DNA of 64,000 bases from a bacterium BMS3Abin14 (GTDB taxonomy: Bacteria; BMS3Abin14): the NCBI GenBank assembly GCA_002897695.1, contig BDTG01000039.1, positions 1 to 64,000 of the forward strand, given 5' to 3'. The notes under the pieces are model-generated. The model saw nothing but the letters and a program-made list of their open reading frames with translations. It did not search any database and was not told the DNA's origin. The translations under genes were made by a program, and so were the position numbers. Shown here in pieces: positions 15,872 to 24,508 of this stretch (the stretch's first letter is position 1; each line of letters starts with the position of its first letter).

Positions 15872-16942
15872 TTACTGAAGGCCCGACGGGGGGTCGAGTT
15901 TGTTCTGTCGATACCAGCCCAACGGATCTTTCTTCAGGGCGGCAATGATCTTCGGCAACGTTTCGCGCAATGATCGCTTCGGTTCCCAATCGAGCAGGGT
16001 CCGCGCACGAGTGATGTCGAGGGCATAATGGTCATTGGCCCGATCGATCATCCATGGCTTGATGAAAGGCTTCTGACCGGGAATCTGGTTCTCCAACCAG
16101 GCCCCGGCTTTCGCCAGCGGTGCGGGAACCTCCTGCGTTTCCCACGAATGTCCATGGAGAAGCCGGGCGATGGTGTGCTGCAGTTCGTCATAGCTCAGGG
16201 TCTCGGGTTCGCCTAGCAGAAGCGGCAACTCCGGCGGCAACTGGGACCGTCTTTCAACAATACTCTCAATGGCATCCACCAGATCATCCTTGTGCATGAA
16301 AGCCTGACCGTGCGCGACCTCCCCGGAGTACAGATGGCCGGCGATCTGCTGTTCATAGATGCGCTGGATCTGATGCGCCAGCGGTATTGAATTACAGAGA
16401 TCATCATAAACACCGGAGATACGGAGTAATACAACGGGAATGTCGCCATGTTCCGCCAGGAGGAGATGCTCGGTCTGCACTTTGGACTCCGGGTAGGCCC
16501 AGGTCGGCCCAAAGGGCCAGTCTTCTGTTATGAACAAACCCGGTTCCGAGGGTTTGTGAACCAGCATGGTGCTGGAAAACACGAATTGCTCAACCTTGAG
16601 CCCCACCTCTTTGAGTCCGCGCAGAAGGCGTTCGGTGCCCCTCACCGTGATATCTTCATACTTTGGGCTTGGCTTACCCAGAAAATCATAGTATGCCGCA
16701 AGATGGATCACCGATACAATATGCTCCCCGTGGTGTTCACGGACGATGCGGAGGCCATCCAGCACGCTTTTATCTGACGTCATCTCGACTGGAATGTACA
16801 CGCAATCCGGAGGAGGAGGATCGAGAGCCTGGCGGTCGAAACCGATGACATGTTCGAATTTACCGGTAAACCGACGCATAACGGCATCGCCGATTGAACC
16901 GTTGGAACCTGTAACAAGGACAATGCCCCTGGATGGTTTCAT
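15872..16942 (-). CDS. NAD(P)-dependent epimerase/dehydratase family protein
   Basis: The 356-residue extended short-chain dehydrogenase has the Rossmann motif VTGSNGSIGDAV, the HLAAYYD segment and the catalytic YPESK (YxxxK). The closing WEPKRSLRETLPKII is typical of sugar-nucleotide epimerases and related 3-beta-HSD-like enzymes. Substrate is not predictable. It is followed by the SPW/VKOR gene on the same strand. The GGAG start site lies just upstream. Confidence 0.82.
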   Translation of the reverse strand: MKPSRGIVLVTGSNGSIGDAVMRRFTGKFEHVIGFDRQALDPPPPDCVYIPVEMTSDKSVLDGLRIVREHHGEHIVSVIHLAAYYDFLGKPSPKYEDITVRGTERLLRGLKEVGLKVEQFVFSSTMLVHKPSEPGLFITEDWPFGPTWAYPESKVQTEHLLLAEHGDIPVVLLRISGVYDDLCNSIPLAHQIQRIYEQQIAGHLYSGEVAHGQAFMHKDDLVDAIESIVERRSQLPPELPLLLGEPETLSYDELQHTIARLLHGHSWETQEVPAPLAKAGAWLENQIPGQKPFIKPWMIDRANDHYALDITRARTLLDWEPKRSLRETLPKIIAALKKDPLGWYRQNKLDPPSGLQ

Positions 16943-17124
16943 CAGACTCCCTCCAAATCAGCTCAAACGTTTTATCGGACCAACATATTCCACGGACCCC
17001 CATGGGTGGTTGATACTTTATCATGGTTTACATGGATTGTAGAATATACAGGCGAATCAGTGTATTTTAAAGACTCTTACCATAATATCATGATACATTT
17101 TTTCGCTTTGATGGGGTCCTGATA

Positions 17125-17883
17125 ATGGAGAAATACGCGTGGCTTATCTGGTCGCTGGGTTTCCTTTCCTTCTGGGGCGTCGTATATTTTACGAGGCCTT
17201 CAACGAGAAAACAGATGCTGCGGATGAGTCTGTTCACAGCCCCGCTGGGGCTCACCGAGCCGCTGTTCGTACCGGCATACTGGAACCCCCCTACACTGTT
17301 CGGCCTGGCCCAGAGAACCGGGTTCGATATCGAGAGCCTTATTTTCTGCTTTTCGATAGGCGGTATTGCAACGGTTCTCTATGAGATGGTCGTGCCCGCG
17401 CAGCACGTCCCGATGCACGAGGACGAAAAGCACGATTCTCGCCACCGGTTTCACCTGCTCGCATTGGCAAGCCCGATCATCGTCTTCGTTCCGCTGATGC
17501 TGACCACCTCCTGGAACGCTATCTACCCCGGCATTCTGGCCATGATAATAGGAACGATGGCGTCTCTGTGGTGCCGACCGGACCTCAAGGGCAAGATATG
17601 GGTGGGCGGGGGGGTCTTCCTGGTTCTCTATTTCCTGTTTTTCCAGCTTCTGGACCTGGCCTTTCCGGGTTATGTCGAAAAATACTGGACACTTGATGCC
17701 CTTTCGGGGATCATAACCTTGGGAATCCCGATAGAAGAATACCTTTTTGCTTTCACCTTCGGTCTGATGTGGTCCAGCCTGTATGAACACATCTCGTGGC
17801 AGAAAATAACACCCTCTCCCCCGAAGGCGCATTCACCGGACAGAAAGACCCATGATTCACAGGGCGGAACATATGTCGAATAG
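17125..17883 (+). CDS. Lycopene cyclase domain-type membrane protein
   Basis: The 252-residue protein has about seven hydrophobic segments and the repeated lycopene-cyclase domain pattern. The PIEEYLFAFTFGLMWSSLYE segment carries the P-x-E-E motif thought to be catalytic in CrtYc/CrtYd-type cyclases. No phytoene synthase, desaturase or other carotenoid gene is nearby, so a true cyclase role is uncertain. It is followed 15 bases later by an ICMT-like methyltransferase on the same strand. Confidence 0.75.
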   Translation: MEKYAWLIWSLGFLSFWGVVYFTRPSTRKQMLRMSLFTAPLGLTEPLFVPAYWNPPTLFGLAQRTGFDIESLIFCFSIGGIATVLYEMVVPAQHVPMHEDEKHDSRHRFHLLALASPIIVFVPLMLTTSWNAIYPGILAMIIGTMASLWCRPDLKGKIWVGGGVFLVLYFLFFQLLDLAFPGYVEKYWTLDALSGIITLGIPIEEYLFAFTFGLMWSSLYEHISWQKITPSPPKAHSPDRKTHDSQGGTYVE

Positions 17884-17898
17884 CAGGGGGCACAGGAT

Positions 17899-18540
17899 AT
17901 GAGCCAGAGCTACGCATATGGAAACTGGCACCTGGTTGTGGGGATGATTATTGTAGCCCTTTTCTTTATAACCAGGTACATCCCTTTAAAAACCAGATTC
18001 GAAAAACGCAGCGGCGGCATGTTGTACGCCTTCATCATCGCTCTTTTCGCCGAAATGTACGGTTTTCCGCTTACTATCTATTTATTATCAACACAGTTCG
18101 GACTCAAGATCCCATTGACGCATTCATATGGTCACCTGTCCGCTTATCTCCTCACCTTTTTGGGAATCGACATAATTTACGGCTGGGCATTAGTGATGAT
18201 CGTGAGTAACATTGTCATCGTTTTCGGCCTGATCTGGATCACCAGAGGGTGGAGCCAGATCTATCATTCGGACGGAAAATTCGTAACAACGGGGATTTAT
18301 TCAAAAATGCGCCATCCCCAATACAGCGGGATCATCCTTATGTCCATAGGTTTTTTAATCCAATGGCCGACCCTGATTACCCTGTTCCTGTTCCCCTTTC
18401 TTGTAGTGATGTATTACAGGCTCGCCATGAGAGAAGAACGCGACGTCGAAAAAGTCCACGGGCCGGAATATTTCGATTACAAAAAAAATGTGCCGGCCTT
18501 TGTTCCGCGACTGAAGCCTGGTCTATTGACAGCAAAATAA
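17899..18540 (+). CDS. ICMT/PEMT-like integral membrane methyltransferase
   Basis: The 213-residue protein has four or five membrane helices and the C-terminal isoprenylcysteine carboxyl methyltransferase signature: GIYSKMRHPQYSGI, a helix, MREERDVEKVHGPEYFDYKK and PAFVPRL. These bind S-adenosylmethionine at the membrane face and methylate a lipid-like substrate. It is paired with the lycopene cyclase-domain gene, which hints at an isoprenoid or lipid substrate. Family call is firm; substrate unknown. Confidence 0.82.
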   Translation: MSQSYAYGNWHLVVGMIIVALFFITRYIPLKTRFEKRSGGMLYAFIIALFAEMYGFPLTIYLLSTQFGLKIPLTHSYGHLSAYLLTFLGIDIIYGWALVMIVSNIVIVFGLIWITRGWSQIYHSDGKFVTTGIYSKMRHPQYSGIILMSIGFLIQWPTLITLFLFPFLVVMYYRLAMREERDVEKVHGPEYFDYKKNVPAFVPRLKPGLLTAK

Positions 18541-18590
18541 TCAGTAAAAACAGCTTCTTGAAAACTGATTATAACATTCAATAAAGATAG

Positions 18591-18650
18591 AGTCGCAAAA
18601 AGTCCAACCCGGAACTTTTTGCTCCACGGAAAACGAAAAGGCATCGTGGA
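18591..18650. repeat. Copy of the TCGTAAAAAGTCC dispersed repeat, terminator-like
   Basis: GTCGCAAAAAGTCC...GGAACTTTTTGCTCCACGGAAAACGAAAA parallels the 5' half of the copy at 34443-34500. GCAAAAAGT/ACTTTTTGC (18595-18622) form a hairpin 55 bases after the ICMT-like gene and could end transcription in either direction. Confidence 0.7.
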
Positions 18651-18669
18651 TTCATCGGAAAGAGTATAA

Positions 18670-18708
18670 AAAAGCCATGACTTGAAGCTTTAACCCGTTA
18701 TGGCTTTT
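18670..18708 (+). terminator. Probable intrinsic terminator
   Basis: AAAAGCCAT and ATGGCTTTT form a 9-bp stem round a 21-base loop, with the T-run at the right. It lies in a 365-base space (18541-18905) without a gene. The rest of that space holds the repeat at 18591 and a short CATTAACCGGATG element. Confidence 0.5.
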
Positions 18709-18813
18709 GATTTAACCCTGCCTGCCACGGCGAAGTCTGGAAGACGAAGACGGGTGTAACTCCGTTAACCCCGTGAACCCTGTGTTAAAGGCTTTTCCCT
18801 TTTCGGTATTAAT

Positions 18814-18840
18814 CCAGGTACTCATTAACCGGATGGCCCA
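18814..18840. repeat. CCAGGTACTCATTAACCGGATG element
   Basis: One of three copies of a short intergenic element (others at 34829-34855 and 41009-41036), consensus AGGYACKCATTARCCGGATG. Here and at 41009 a CTGTGTTAA word lies a few tens of bases upstream. Confidence 0.6.
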
Positions 18841-18905
18841 AAAAAACAACGTCAGCGTGCCGGACCCATTCGACATGGCGCGCCTCCCCTGACAGTCCGG
18901 AGATT

Positions 18906-19580
18906 ATGATGAATTCAACACATGAGGGCACCCACACGGGGAAAGACCCCTACCGGCATTTCGGCCGGGGCCTTATACTTCTTGACTGGATGCACAGGTA
19001 CCTGCTCCCCCGCGCAGGACGGGACGTGGAAAAGATCCTGCGTGACCGGAACCTGTCACGGGTCCTGGACGTCGCCTGCGGAACCGGATACACCGCCTGC
19101 CGACTGGCCCGGGGCGGGTTTGCCGCAGTGGGGCTGGATCTTTCGCCCAGCATGCTGCGTCACGCGGCCGCCAAACGGGAACAGGGGAACTGCGCCTTCC
19201 TTATCGCCAACGCTGGATGGATGCCTTTCAACAAAGCCTTCGATGCCGCTGCGATCAGCCTGGCCCTTCACGAAATTTCCGCCGCCGACAGGGAGCAGGT
19301 CTGGGCTGAAATGACCAGGGTGGTGAGGCCCGGCGGTCTCCTGGTAGTGCTGGATTTTACAACCCCCGGAAGGTCCTTATACTGCCGCCTGATAGCCGCC
19401 GCCATCGAGTGGGTGGAAAAGGGGGCCCTTAAGATCGATCCGCCCCATTACATCAACTCTGCCCTGTTCAGGGACGGGGGCGGCCTCAGGACATGGCTTG
19501 AAGAACGGGACGCCGAAATTGTCGGGGAAAGTTCCTACCTGGGGGGTAATGTGGGGCTGTTCGCAGTTGCCGTTGGATAG
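18906..19580 (+). CDS. Class I SAM-dependent methyltransferase
   Basis: The 224-residue methyltransferase has motif I VLDVACGTGYTACRLA (about residue 49-64), motif II GLDLSPSML, and a post-IV RVVRPGGLLVVLDF, the UbiE/methyltransf_11 pattern. Substrate is unknown. ATG at 18906 is followed by a second ATG (18909). It converges on acr3; arsenite methyltransferases (ArsM) are also class I enzymes, but the conserved ArsM cysteines are not evident, so no arsenic role is claimed. Confidence 0.82.
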   Translation: MMNSTHEGTHTGKDPYRHFGRGLILLDWMHRYLLPRAGRDVEKILRDRNLSRVLDVACGTGYTACRLARGGFAAVGLDLSPSMLRHAAAKREQGNCAFLIANAGWMPFNKAFDAAAISLALHEISAADREQVWAEMTRVVRPGGLLVVLDFTTPGRSLYCRLIAAAIEWVEKGALKIDPPHYINSALFRDGGGLRTWLEERDAEIVGESSYLGGNVGLFAVAVG

Positions 19581-19627
19581 GGATCTTTGGCTTTTGGGTC
19601 ATAACTTTAACGGCCCTGAAATACAAA

Positions 19628-20716
19628 CTATGGTTCACAGCTTACATGGCAGACCCCGGTGGGAGTGGCCCTCTGGAACGGGAAATATCTGCCCTTGATC
19701 CACAATGCCACGTTCACCAGACTTATCAGAACCGGAACTTCCACCAGGGGCCCGATCACTGCCGCAAACGCCTCTCCCGAGTCGATGCCGAATACGGCGA
19801 CAGCCACAGCGATGGCAAGTTCAAAGTTGTTGGAGGCGGCGGTGAAACTGAGAGTGACCGATTGTTCATAAGTGGCGCCCGCCCTGTAGGACATGAAAAA
19901 CGACACGAAAAACATTATCATGAAGTAAATGGTGAGCGGAACGGCGATGCGCAGGACATCCAAAGGAAGATGAATAATAACATCTCCCTTCAGGGAGAAC
20001 ATGACCACAATGGTAAAGAGAAGGAAGATGAGGGTCAGAGGGCTCAGTTTGGGCAGCAGTTTTTCTTGGTACCACTCCTCCCCTTTCAGGCGCATTCCGA
20101 CGATCCGTGTCAGGATTCCGCCGATGAACGGAACACCGAGGTAGATAAAAACCGATTTGGCGATCTGGCCCATGGAGATATCCACGGCAAGGCCTTTTAG
20201 CCCGAACCACCCGGGAAGTACTGTGATGAAGAGCCAGGCGTAAAAGGAAAAGAAGATCACCTGGAATATGGAGTTAAAGGCCACCAGACCGGCGCAATAT
20301 TCGCGGTCGCCGGCGGCCAGGTCGTTCCAGACGATGACCATGGCGATGCATCGGGCCAGACCAATGAGGATCAGGCCTACCATGTACTCTTGGTGGCCGG
20401 ACAGGAATGTTATGGCAAGCCCGAACATAAGGATGGGACCAACCACCCAGTTCTGGATCAGGGATAACGCCAGCACTTTGCCGTCTCGGAACACTTCGTG
20501 AAGTTTCTCATACCGAACCTTGGCCAGCGGCGGGTACATCATGAGAATAAGCCCGATGGCCAGGGGAATATTAGTAGTCCCCACCTGGAAGGAGTAGATT
20601 AACTGCTTAACCCCGGGCGCAATGTAGCCGGTAAGCACGCCCACCCCCATGGCCAGGAAAATCCACAATGTCAGGTAACGATCGAGAAAACTCAACTGTC
20701 CTTTTACTTTGGTCAT
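19628..20716 (-). CDS. acr3: Acr3-type arsenite efflux transporter
   Basis: The 362-residue protein has ten hydrophobic segments. The ACR3 signature [16 protein letters not shown] carries C123, the conserved Cys needed for arsenite transport, and [11 protein letters not shown] precedes it. [14 protein letters not shown] is the broken helix of the BART superfamily. It exports As(III) across the inner membrane using the proton-motive force. ATG at 20716 is preferred over TTG at 20722 because GGGGAG lies about 10 bases upstream. It lies 103 bases downstream of arsR on the same strand, so the pair is an arsenite-inducible operon. Confidence 0.94.
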   Translation of the reverse strand: MTKVKGQLSFLDRYLTLWIFLAMGVGVLTGYIAPGVKQLIYSFQVGTTNIPLAIGLILMMYPPLAKVRYEKLHEVFRDGKVLALSLIQNWVVGPILMFGLAITFLSGHQEYMVGLILIGLARCIAMVIVWNDLAAGDREYCAGLVAFNSIFQVIFFSFYAWLFITVLPGWFGLKGLAVDISMGQIAKSVFIYLGVPFIGGILTRIVGMRLKGEEWYQEKLLPKLSPLTLIFLLFTIVVMFSLKGDVIIHLPLDVLRIAVPLTIYFMIMFFVSFFMSYRAGATYEQSVTLSFTAASNNFELAIAVAVAVFGIDSGEAFAAVIGPLVEVPVLISLVNVALWIKGRYFPFQRATPTGVCHVSCEP

Positions 20717-20819
20717 TTCCAAAGGCTCCCCTTTAAAGTTGTATTATATAATTCCGTTTATCGAACATGGCCGTTAGATGCCTGCCGGAAGGACCTGATG
20801 CATTGATACACTTTCATTA

Positions 20820-21167
20820 TTACTGACATTTATCAGACTCCTTTCGTGACATCAGCGCATCGAGTATTTTCCGGTCGGCCTGAATCTGCTCCAGGTGTCC
20901 GAGGCCGCCAGAAAGGATGTCCAGCAATTCTCTTCCTACCGGCTCCGAACTTTCGCCGAGCCGGTAGTAGATCCAGACGCCCTGCCGGCGGTCCGCAACC
21001 AGCCCAGCCTGCCGCAAAGTGGCCAGATGACGGGATACGGTGGATTGAGGCAGCTCCATGACCTCAATGAGGTCACAGACGCACAGCTCACCACACGTGA
21101 GGAGCGCCATGATCCTGAGACGGGTCTCATCGGAAAGAGCCTTGAAAAGAGAAGCCGTTTTACGCAT
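20820..21167 (-). CDS. arsR: ArsR arsenite-responsive repressor
   Basis: The 115-residue winged-helix protein has the As(III)-binding ELCVCDL motif (C29, C31) at the start of the recognition helix region, and SQSTVSRH-type DNA contacts (LPQSTVSRHLATLR). A further Cys (C25) lies nearby. The frame is open upstream to 21251, but MRKTASLFKALSDETRLRI at 21167 is the family N-terminus. A perfect palindrome just upstream (21177-21196) is the likely operator. Downstream gene acr3 is the expected target. Confidence 0.92.
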   Translation of the reverse strand: MRKTASLFKALSDETRLRIMALLTCGELCVCDLIEVMELPQSTVSRHLATLRQAGLVADRRQGVWIYYRLGESSEPVGRELLDILSGGLGHLEQIQADRKILDALMSRKESDKCQ

Positions 21168-21176
21168 TCGATTCTC

Positions 21177-21196
21177 ATATCCGGATAAACGGATAT
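21177..21196. promoter_or_regulatory. arsR: Probable ArsR operator
   Basis: ATATCCG, six bases, CGGATAT: a perfect inverted repeat 10-29 bases before the arsR start codon, at the position where a repressor would block transcription or early elongation. Confidence 0.7.
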
Positions 21197-21336
21197 TGTC
21201 AAGCCGAAAACGTCCTCCCCGGCATGACTTCATACCGGCACTCAGATCCATCCTGGAAAAGAAAAATAAAACGGCCTCGCAGCGACAAACGCGCCTTACG
21301 GCCGTAACCCGAAGCCCTTCTTCGCGAGCTTTGCGC

Positions 21337-22449
21337 TCACACTCTGCATGCCGGCTGCGGCCTCCCGTACTTCGTCAGAACGATCTGCCACACCTGGTTG
21401 CTTCGCGCCCGGAAGGCCCCGGCGAAAGAAAGCAGAAAATACTCCCACATCCGCTTGAATCTATCATCGTACAGCTCCTTCAGCCTGGGCCAGGCACGCT
21501 GGAAATTTTCGTTCCAGGCCATGAGGGTCCTGTCGTAATGGGGAGCCAGGTTATGCACATCTTCGATGACGAACAGACCCTCTACCGCCCTCCCTATCTG
21601 GGCAAGGCTGGGAAGCATCCCGTTGGGAAAGATATATTTGTCGGTCCAGGGATCACAGTTCACGCCGGACTCGTTGTCTCCGATGGTATGCAGCAGAAAA
21701 ATACCGTCATCCCTCATGCAGCGATGGACCGTTTCCATGAAGGTGCGGTAGTTCTTATACCCGACATGCTCGAACATGCCGACGGAGACGACTTTATCGA
21801 AATCGCCCCTGATCTTCCGGTAATCACAGTCGAGGAACTGGACAGGCAGACCTTCGCAGAACGTTCGGGCGTATTGCATCTGCTCATTCGAAATATTCAC
21901 GGCCGTCACGCGACAACCGATATGCTCGGCGGCATACTTTGCCAATCCTCCCCAACCACAGCCGATATCCAGAACGTGGTCCTCAGGACTGAGGTTCACC
22001 TTGCGGCAGATGAGATCCATCTTTGCCAGCTGTGCACGGTGAAGGTCCTCCGTACCGTTGAAGAGGGCGCAGCTGTACTGGTTGTAGGGATCCAGGAAGG
22101 ACAGGAACAGGTCGTTGCCGGTGTCGTAGTGCCGATTTGCGACCATTCCGGCGCGCCTTCCGGACTGGTGGTTGAACAGACGCGCCGCCATCACGGGCAG
22201 AAGATACTTCAACCCTCCCCTAACATGGCTGGTAAGACGTGCCTTCAGTATCCTTGAAAAAAACTCGTCCAATCTTTCGCAGTCCCACCAGCCGTCCATG
22301 TAGGCCTCCCCGAGGCCCAGGTGTTTCTCACGGAGCAGCCGCGCGTACAGCCTGTCGTTCCTGACCTGGATATCCCACGGGTTCGGGCCGTCAATGGCCA
22401 CACCCGCAATGGCGAGCAGTTCTTCCACGATCTGACGTTGTTTCGGCAC
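21337..22449 (-). CDS. cfa: Cyclopropane-fatty-acyl-phospholipid synthase
   Basis: The 370-residue protein has the CFA synthase layout: N-terminal lipid-binding domain, then NRHYDTGNDLFLSFLDP, a SAM motif VLDIGCGWGGLA, AVNISNEQMQYA and GMFEHVGYKNY. It transfers a methylene group from S-adenosylmethionine to unsaturated acyl chains in the membrane. GTG at 22449 is preferred over TTG at 22455 because AGGAGG is at ideal spacing (9 bases) from the GTG. It stands alone on the minus strand between arsR and the metal exporter, with its own transcription likely. Confidence 0.93.
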   Translation of the reverse strand: MPKQRQIVEELLAIAGVAIDGPNPWDIQVRNDRLYARLLREKHLGLGEAYMDGWWDCERLDEFFSRILKARLTSHVRGGLKYLLPVMAARLFNHQSGRRAGMVANRHYDTGNDLFLSFLDPYNQYSCALFNGTEDLHRAQLAKMDLICRKVNLSPEDHVLDIGCGWGGLAKYAAEHIGCRVTAVNISNEQMQYARTFCEGLPVQFLDCDYRKIRGDFDKVVSVGMFEHVGYKNYRTFMETVHRCMRDDGIFLLHTIGDNESGVNCDPWTDKYIFPNGMLPSLAQIGRAVEGLFVIEDVHNLAPHYDRTLMAWNENFQRAWPRLKELYDDRFKRMWEYFLLSFAGAFRARSNQVWQIVLTKYGRPQPACRV

Positions 22450-22675
22450 GACCAATTACCTCCTGAATTTTCACCCTTCAGCCCAGGCGATCGTTTCGTC
22501 ACCTCTCACACTTTCCAGGCCCTCCACAGGCGATCACCGTGCTTTAAGTATGACACAAGGAAAACGATGTGGGACATGGCCATGAATTGTGCAGGTGTAA
22601 CCAGGCGGATATGAATCGTAGATTGTTTCTACCTTGAAATGGTTTCCTGGATGTGAAGCCGATATTCCTGCGCCC

Positions 22676-23821
22676 TTACCTGTCGCAACCGTCTGAACAA
22701 GCGCTGTCGGAAGGCTTCGGCCTTTGCCCGGTGATTCCAATCTTCCGGATCCAACCCTTAACCATTTTCCCCAGCGGCCGGATGGATAATATAAGGAGGG
22801 CAACGGCGCCGGCGAGCTGGAGCCAACCAGGAATCACCTCCCCTGCCTGCCCTATTACAGCCTGCGGGGATATCCCTGCCAGAGAATAAATCCGGTCCAG
22901 GACCAGGCCTCCCAGAACGCTAACGAAAGCGATTACAGCCAGATAAAGGGCTGTCGCCCTTTTTCCGAGGAACCCCACGAGAACGGAAAGGGAGGCCAGG
23001 TTTGTCGCCGGGCCGACCAGGAGAAAAACCAGCGCCGCGCCCGGGCTTACTCCCTTGAGTATCATCGCGGCCGCGATGGGCGTCGAAGCCGTGGCGCAGA
23101 TGTATAGAGGGATGCCTATCACGAGCATGATCAGCATGGCCGGCAGGCCGCCGCCCAGATACGATGAAAAGAGGTCCTCCGGAACGGCTGCGGTAATGAT
23201 TCCGGCGAGGAGAAGTCCTACGAAGAACCAGCCGGCCAGATCGCCCCAGAGTTCACTGAAGGAATAACGCATCCCTATCAGAACCTTTTCGAAAAAAGAA
23301 TGGTGATGACTGTGGAGCTCGGGGGGGCAATCTTTGCCGTCACAGCAGCCGTCCACCGGACATGCGGCATCGGCCTTCTCCTCGGTGAAATCATCCGGAG
23401 GGGCCAGAAAGTTTTCGCTGATCCCCGCAATGAAAGCCGTAACGAAGGCCACCAGGGGCCTTGCTACGGTCATGATGGGATCAAGCAGGGCATAGGTGAT
23501 GGAAATGGAATCCACTCCCGACTCCGGCGTTGAGATAAGGAAGGCCACCGTGGCGCCTCTGTTGGCCCCTTGCTTTCTCAGGGACACAGCAGCCGGCAGA
23601 ACGCCGCAGGAGCAAAGAGGGATGGGTATGCCGAAGAACGCGGCCTTGACAACGGGAATAAACCGTCCGCTTCCCAGCTGCCTGGCCACGGTCTCTGGTG
23701 ACAGAAACATCTTCAGCAACCCGGCAACCAGGATGCCGAACAGGACGTAAATGCCTGATGCCATGAGGATATCCCAGGTCGCAGTAAGAACCGCCAAAAA
23801 ACCATGCAGTATTGCCGACAT
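22676..23821 (-). CDS. SO_0444-type Cu/Zn efflux permease (DUF318/YraQ family)
   Basis: The 381-residue permease has two homologous halves of four or five helices. The signature PLCSCGVLPAA lies in the first half and YICATASTPIAAAMI in the second. A central cytosolic loop is rich in metal ligands: CPVDGCCDGKDC then HSHHHSFF. The SO_0444 subfamily is associated with Cu/Zn efflux; other members handle arsenicals. It is co-directional with a CxC-type ArsR/SmtB regulator 38 bases upstream, so metal induction is likely. Confidence 0.83.
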   Translation of the reverse strand: MSAILHGFLAVLTATWDILMASGIYVLFGILVAGLLKMFLSPETVARQLGSGRFIPVVKAAFFGIPIPLCSCGVLPAAVSLRKQGANRGATVAFLISTPESGVDSISITYALLDPIMTVARPLVAFVTAFIAGISENFLAPPDDFTEEKADAACPVDGCCDGKDCPPELHSHHHSFFEKVLIGMRYSFSELWGDLAGWFFVGLLLAGIITAAVPEDLFSSYLGGGLPAMLIMLVIGIPLYICATASTPIAAAMILKGVSPGAALVFLLVGPATNLASLSVLVGFLGKRATALYLAVIAFVSVLGGLVLDRIYSLAGISPQAVIGQAGEVIPGWLQLAGAVALLILSIRPLGKMVKGWIRKIGITGQRPKPSDSACSDGCDR

Positions 23822-23859
23822 GTTTTATCGTCTCCCATTCGAGTGGTAAAACCCCGCCC

Positions 23860-24219
23860 TTATTCGTGAACGTGTTCCAGCGCCAGTTGGAGCACGTCCT
23901 CTATATGCTCATCGTTAAGGCGGTAGTACAGAACTGTGCCTTCCCTGCGGTTGGCTGCCAGGTTCAGCTGCCGCAGGTGGCGCAACTGGTGGCTGATCGC
24001 CGATTCAGTGATGCCCAAGGCGGCGGCAATGTCGCAAACGCACATTTCGCCGGATTCGAGTGCGAGAAGGATCCTGAGCCGCGTCGGGTCCCCGAACGCC
24101 TTGAAGAATCGTGCCAGAAGCTTCACCTCGTTCGAATCCAGAGCAGTTTTTTTCGCCTTTTCGACCCGTTCCTCGTGGATGATTCTGGCATCGCAGCGAT
24201 CTTCCCTGTCATTATCCAT
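23860..24219 (-). CDS. ArsR/SmtB-family metal-sensing repressor
   Basis: The 119-residue winged-helix repressor has both known metal sites of the family: an alpha3N site EMCVCD (C60, C62), and an alpha5 site at the C-terminus with D103, H105, H116 and E119 (LNDEHIEDV, LALEHVHE). Dual-site sensors such as CadC and SmtB respond to Zn, Cd or Pb. It precedes the SO_0444-type exporter gene and would control it. An AT-rich palindrome upstream (24249-24262) matches the short SmtB/CzrA-type operator. Confidence 0.88.
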   Translation of the reverse strand: MDNDREDRCDARIIHEERVEKAKKTALDSNEVKLLARFFKAFGDPTRLRILLALESGEMCVCDIAAALGITESAISHQLRHLRQLNLAANRREGTVLYYRLNDEHIEDVLQLALEHVHE

Positions 24220-24248
24220 GGCAACCCCCGAAAATACAGTTATTTGAA

Positions 24249-24262
24249 TATATGCTCATATA
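24249..24262. promoter_or_regulatory. Probable SmtB/ArsR-type operator
   Basis: TATATG-CT-CATATA is a perfect 14-base palindrome with a 2-base centre, about 30 bases before the repressor gene. Many ArsR/SmtB operators have this ATATGA-N-TCATAT form. Confidence 0.6.
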
Positions 24263-24508
24263 ATAAAAAATAGATGTTTTGTCAACCTCTGAGTTCGCCC
24301 GACGGAATTCGTGCCTCCCGCTATGAAGATCCGTTTTCACACACCCTTTCTTATCGAGTCTGCTATACTTCGAGGAGCTACCCCACCTGAGGGGTCCACA
24401 ACCGGTTTTTTTGAATGCCCTGGAAAACGATCACAGAGGGAACCGGGGTTTGTCTCGACCCCCATTTGCCCGTTAAGGATCATTTGAGACAGGACAGGAG
24501 GCAGGAAA

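Noticed and set aside
18906-19580. Arsenite methyltransferase (ArsM) as the identity of the SAM methyltransferase
   Set aside because: It is beside acr3, but the conserved cysteines of ArsM are not evident, so it is left as a generic class I enzyme.
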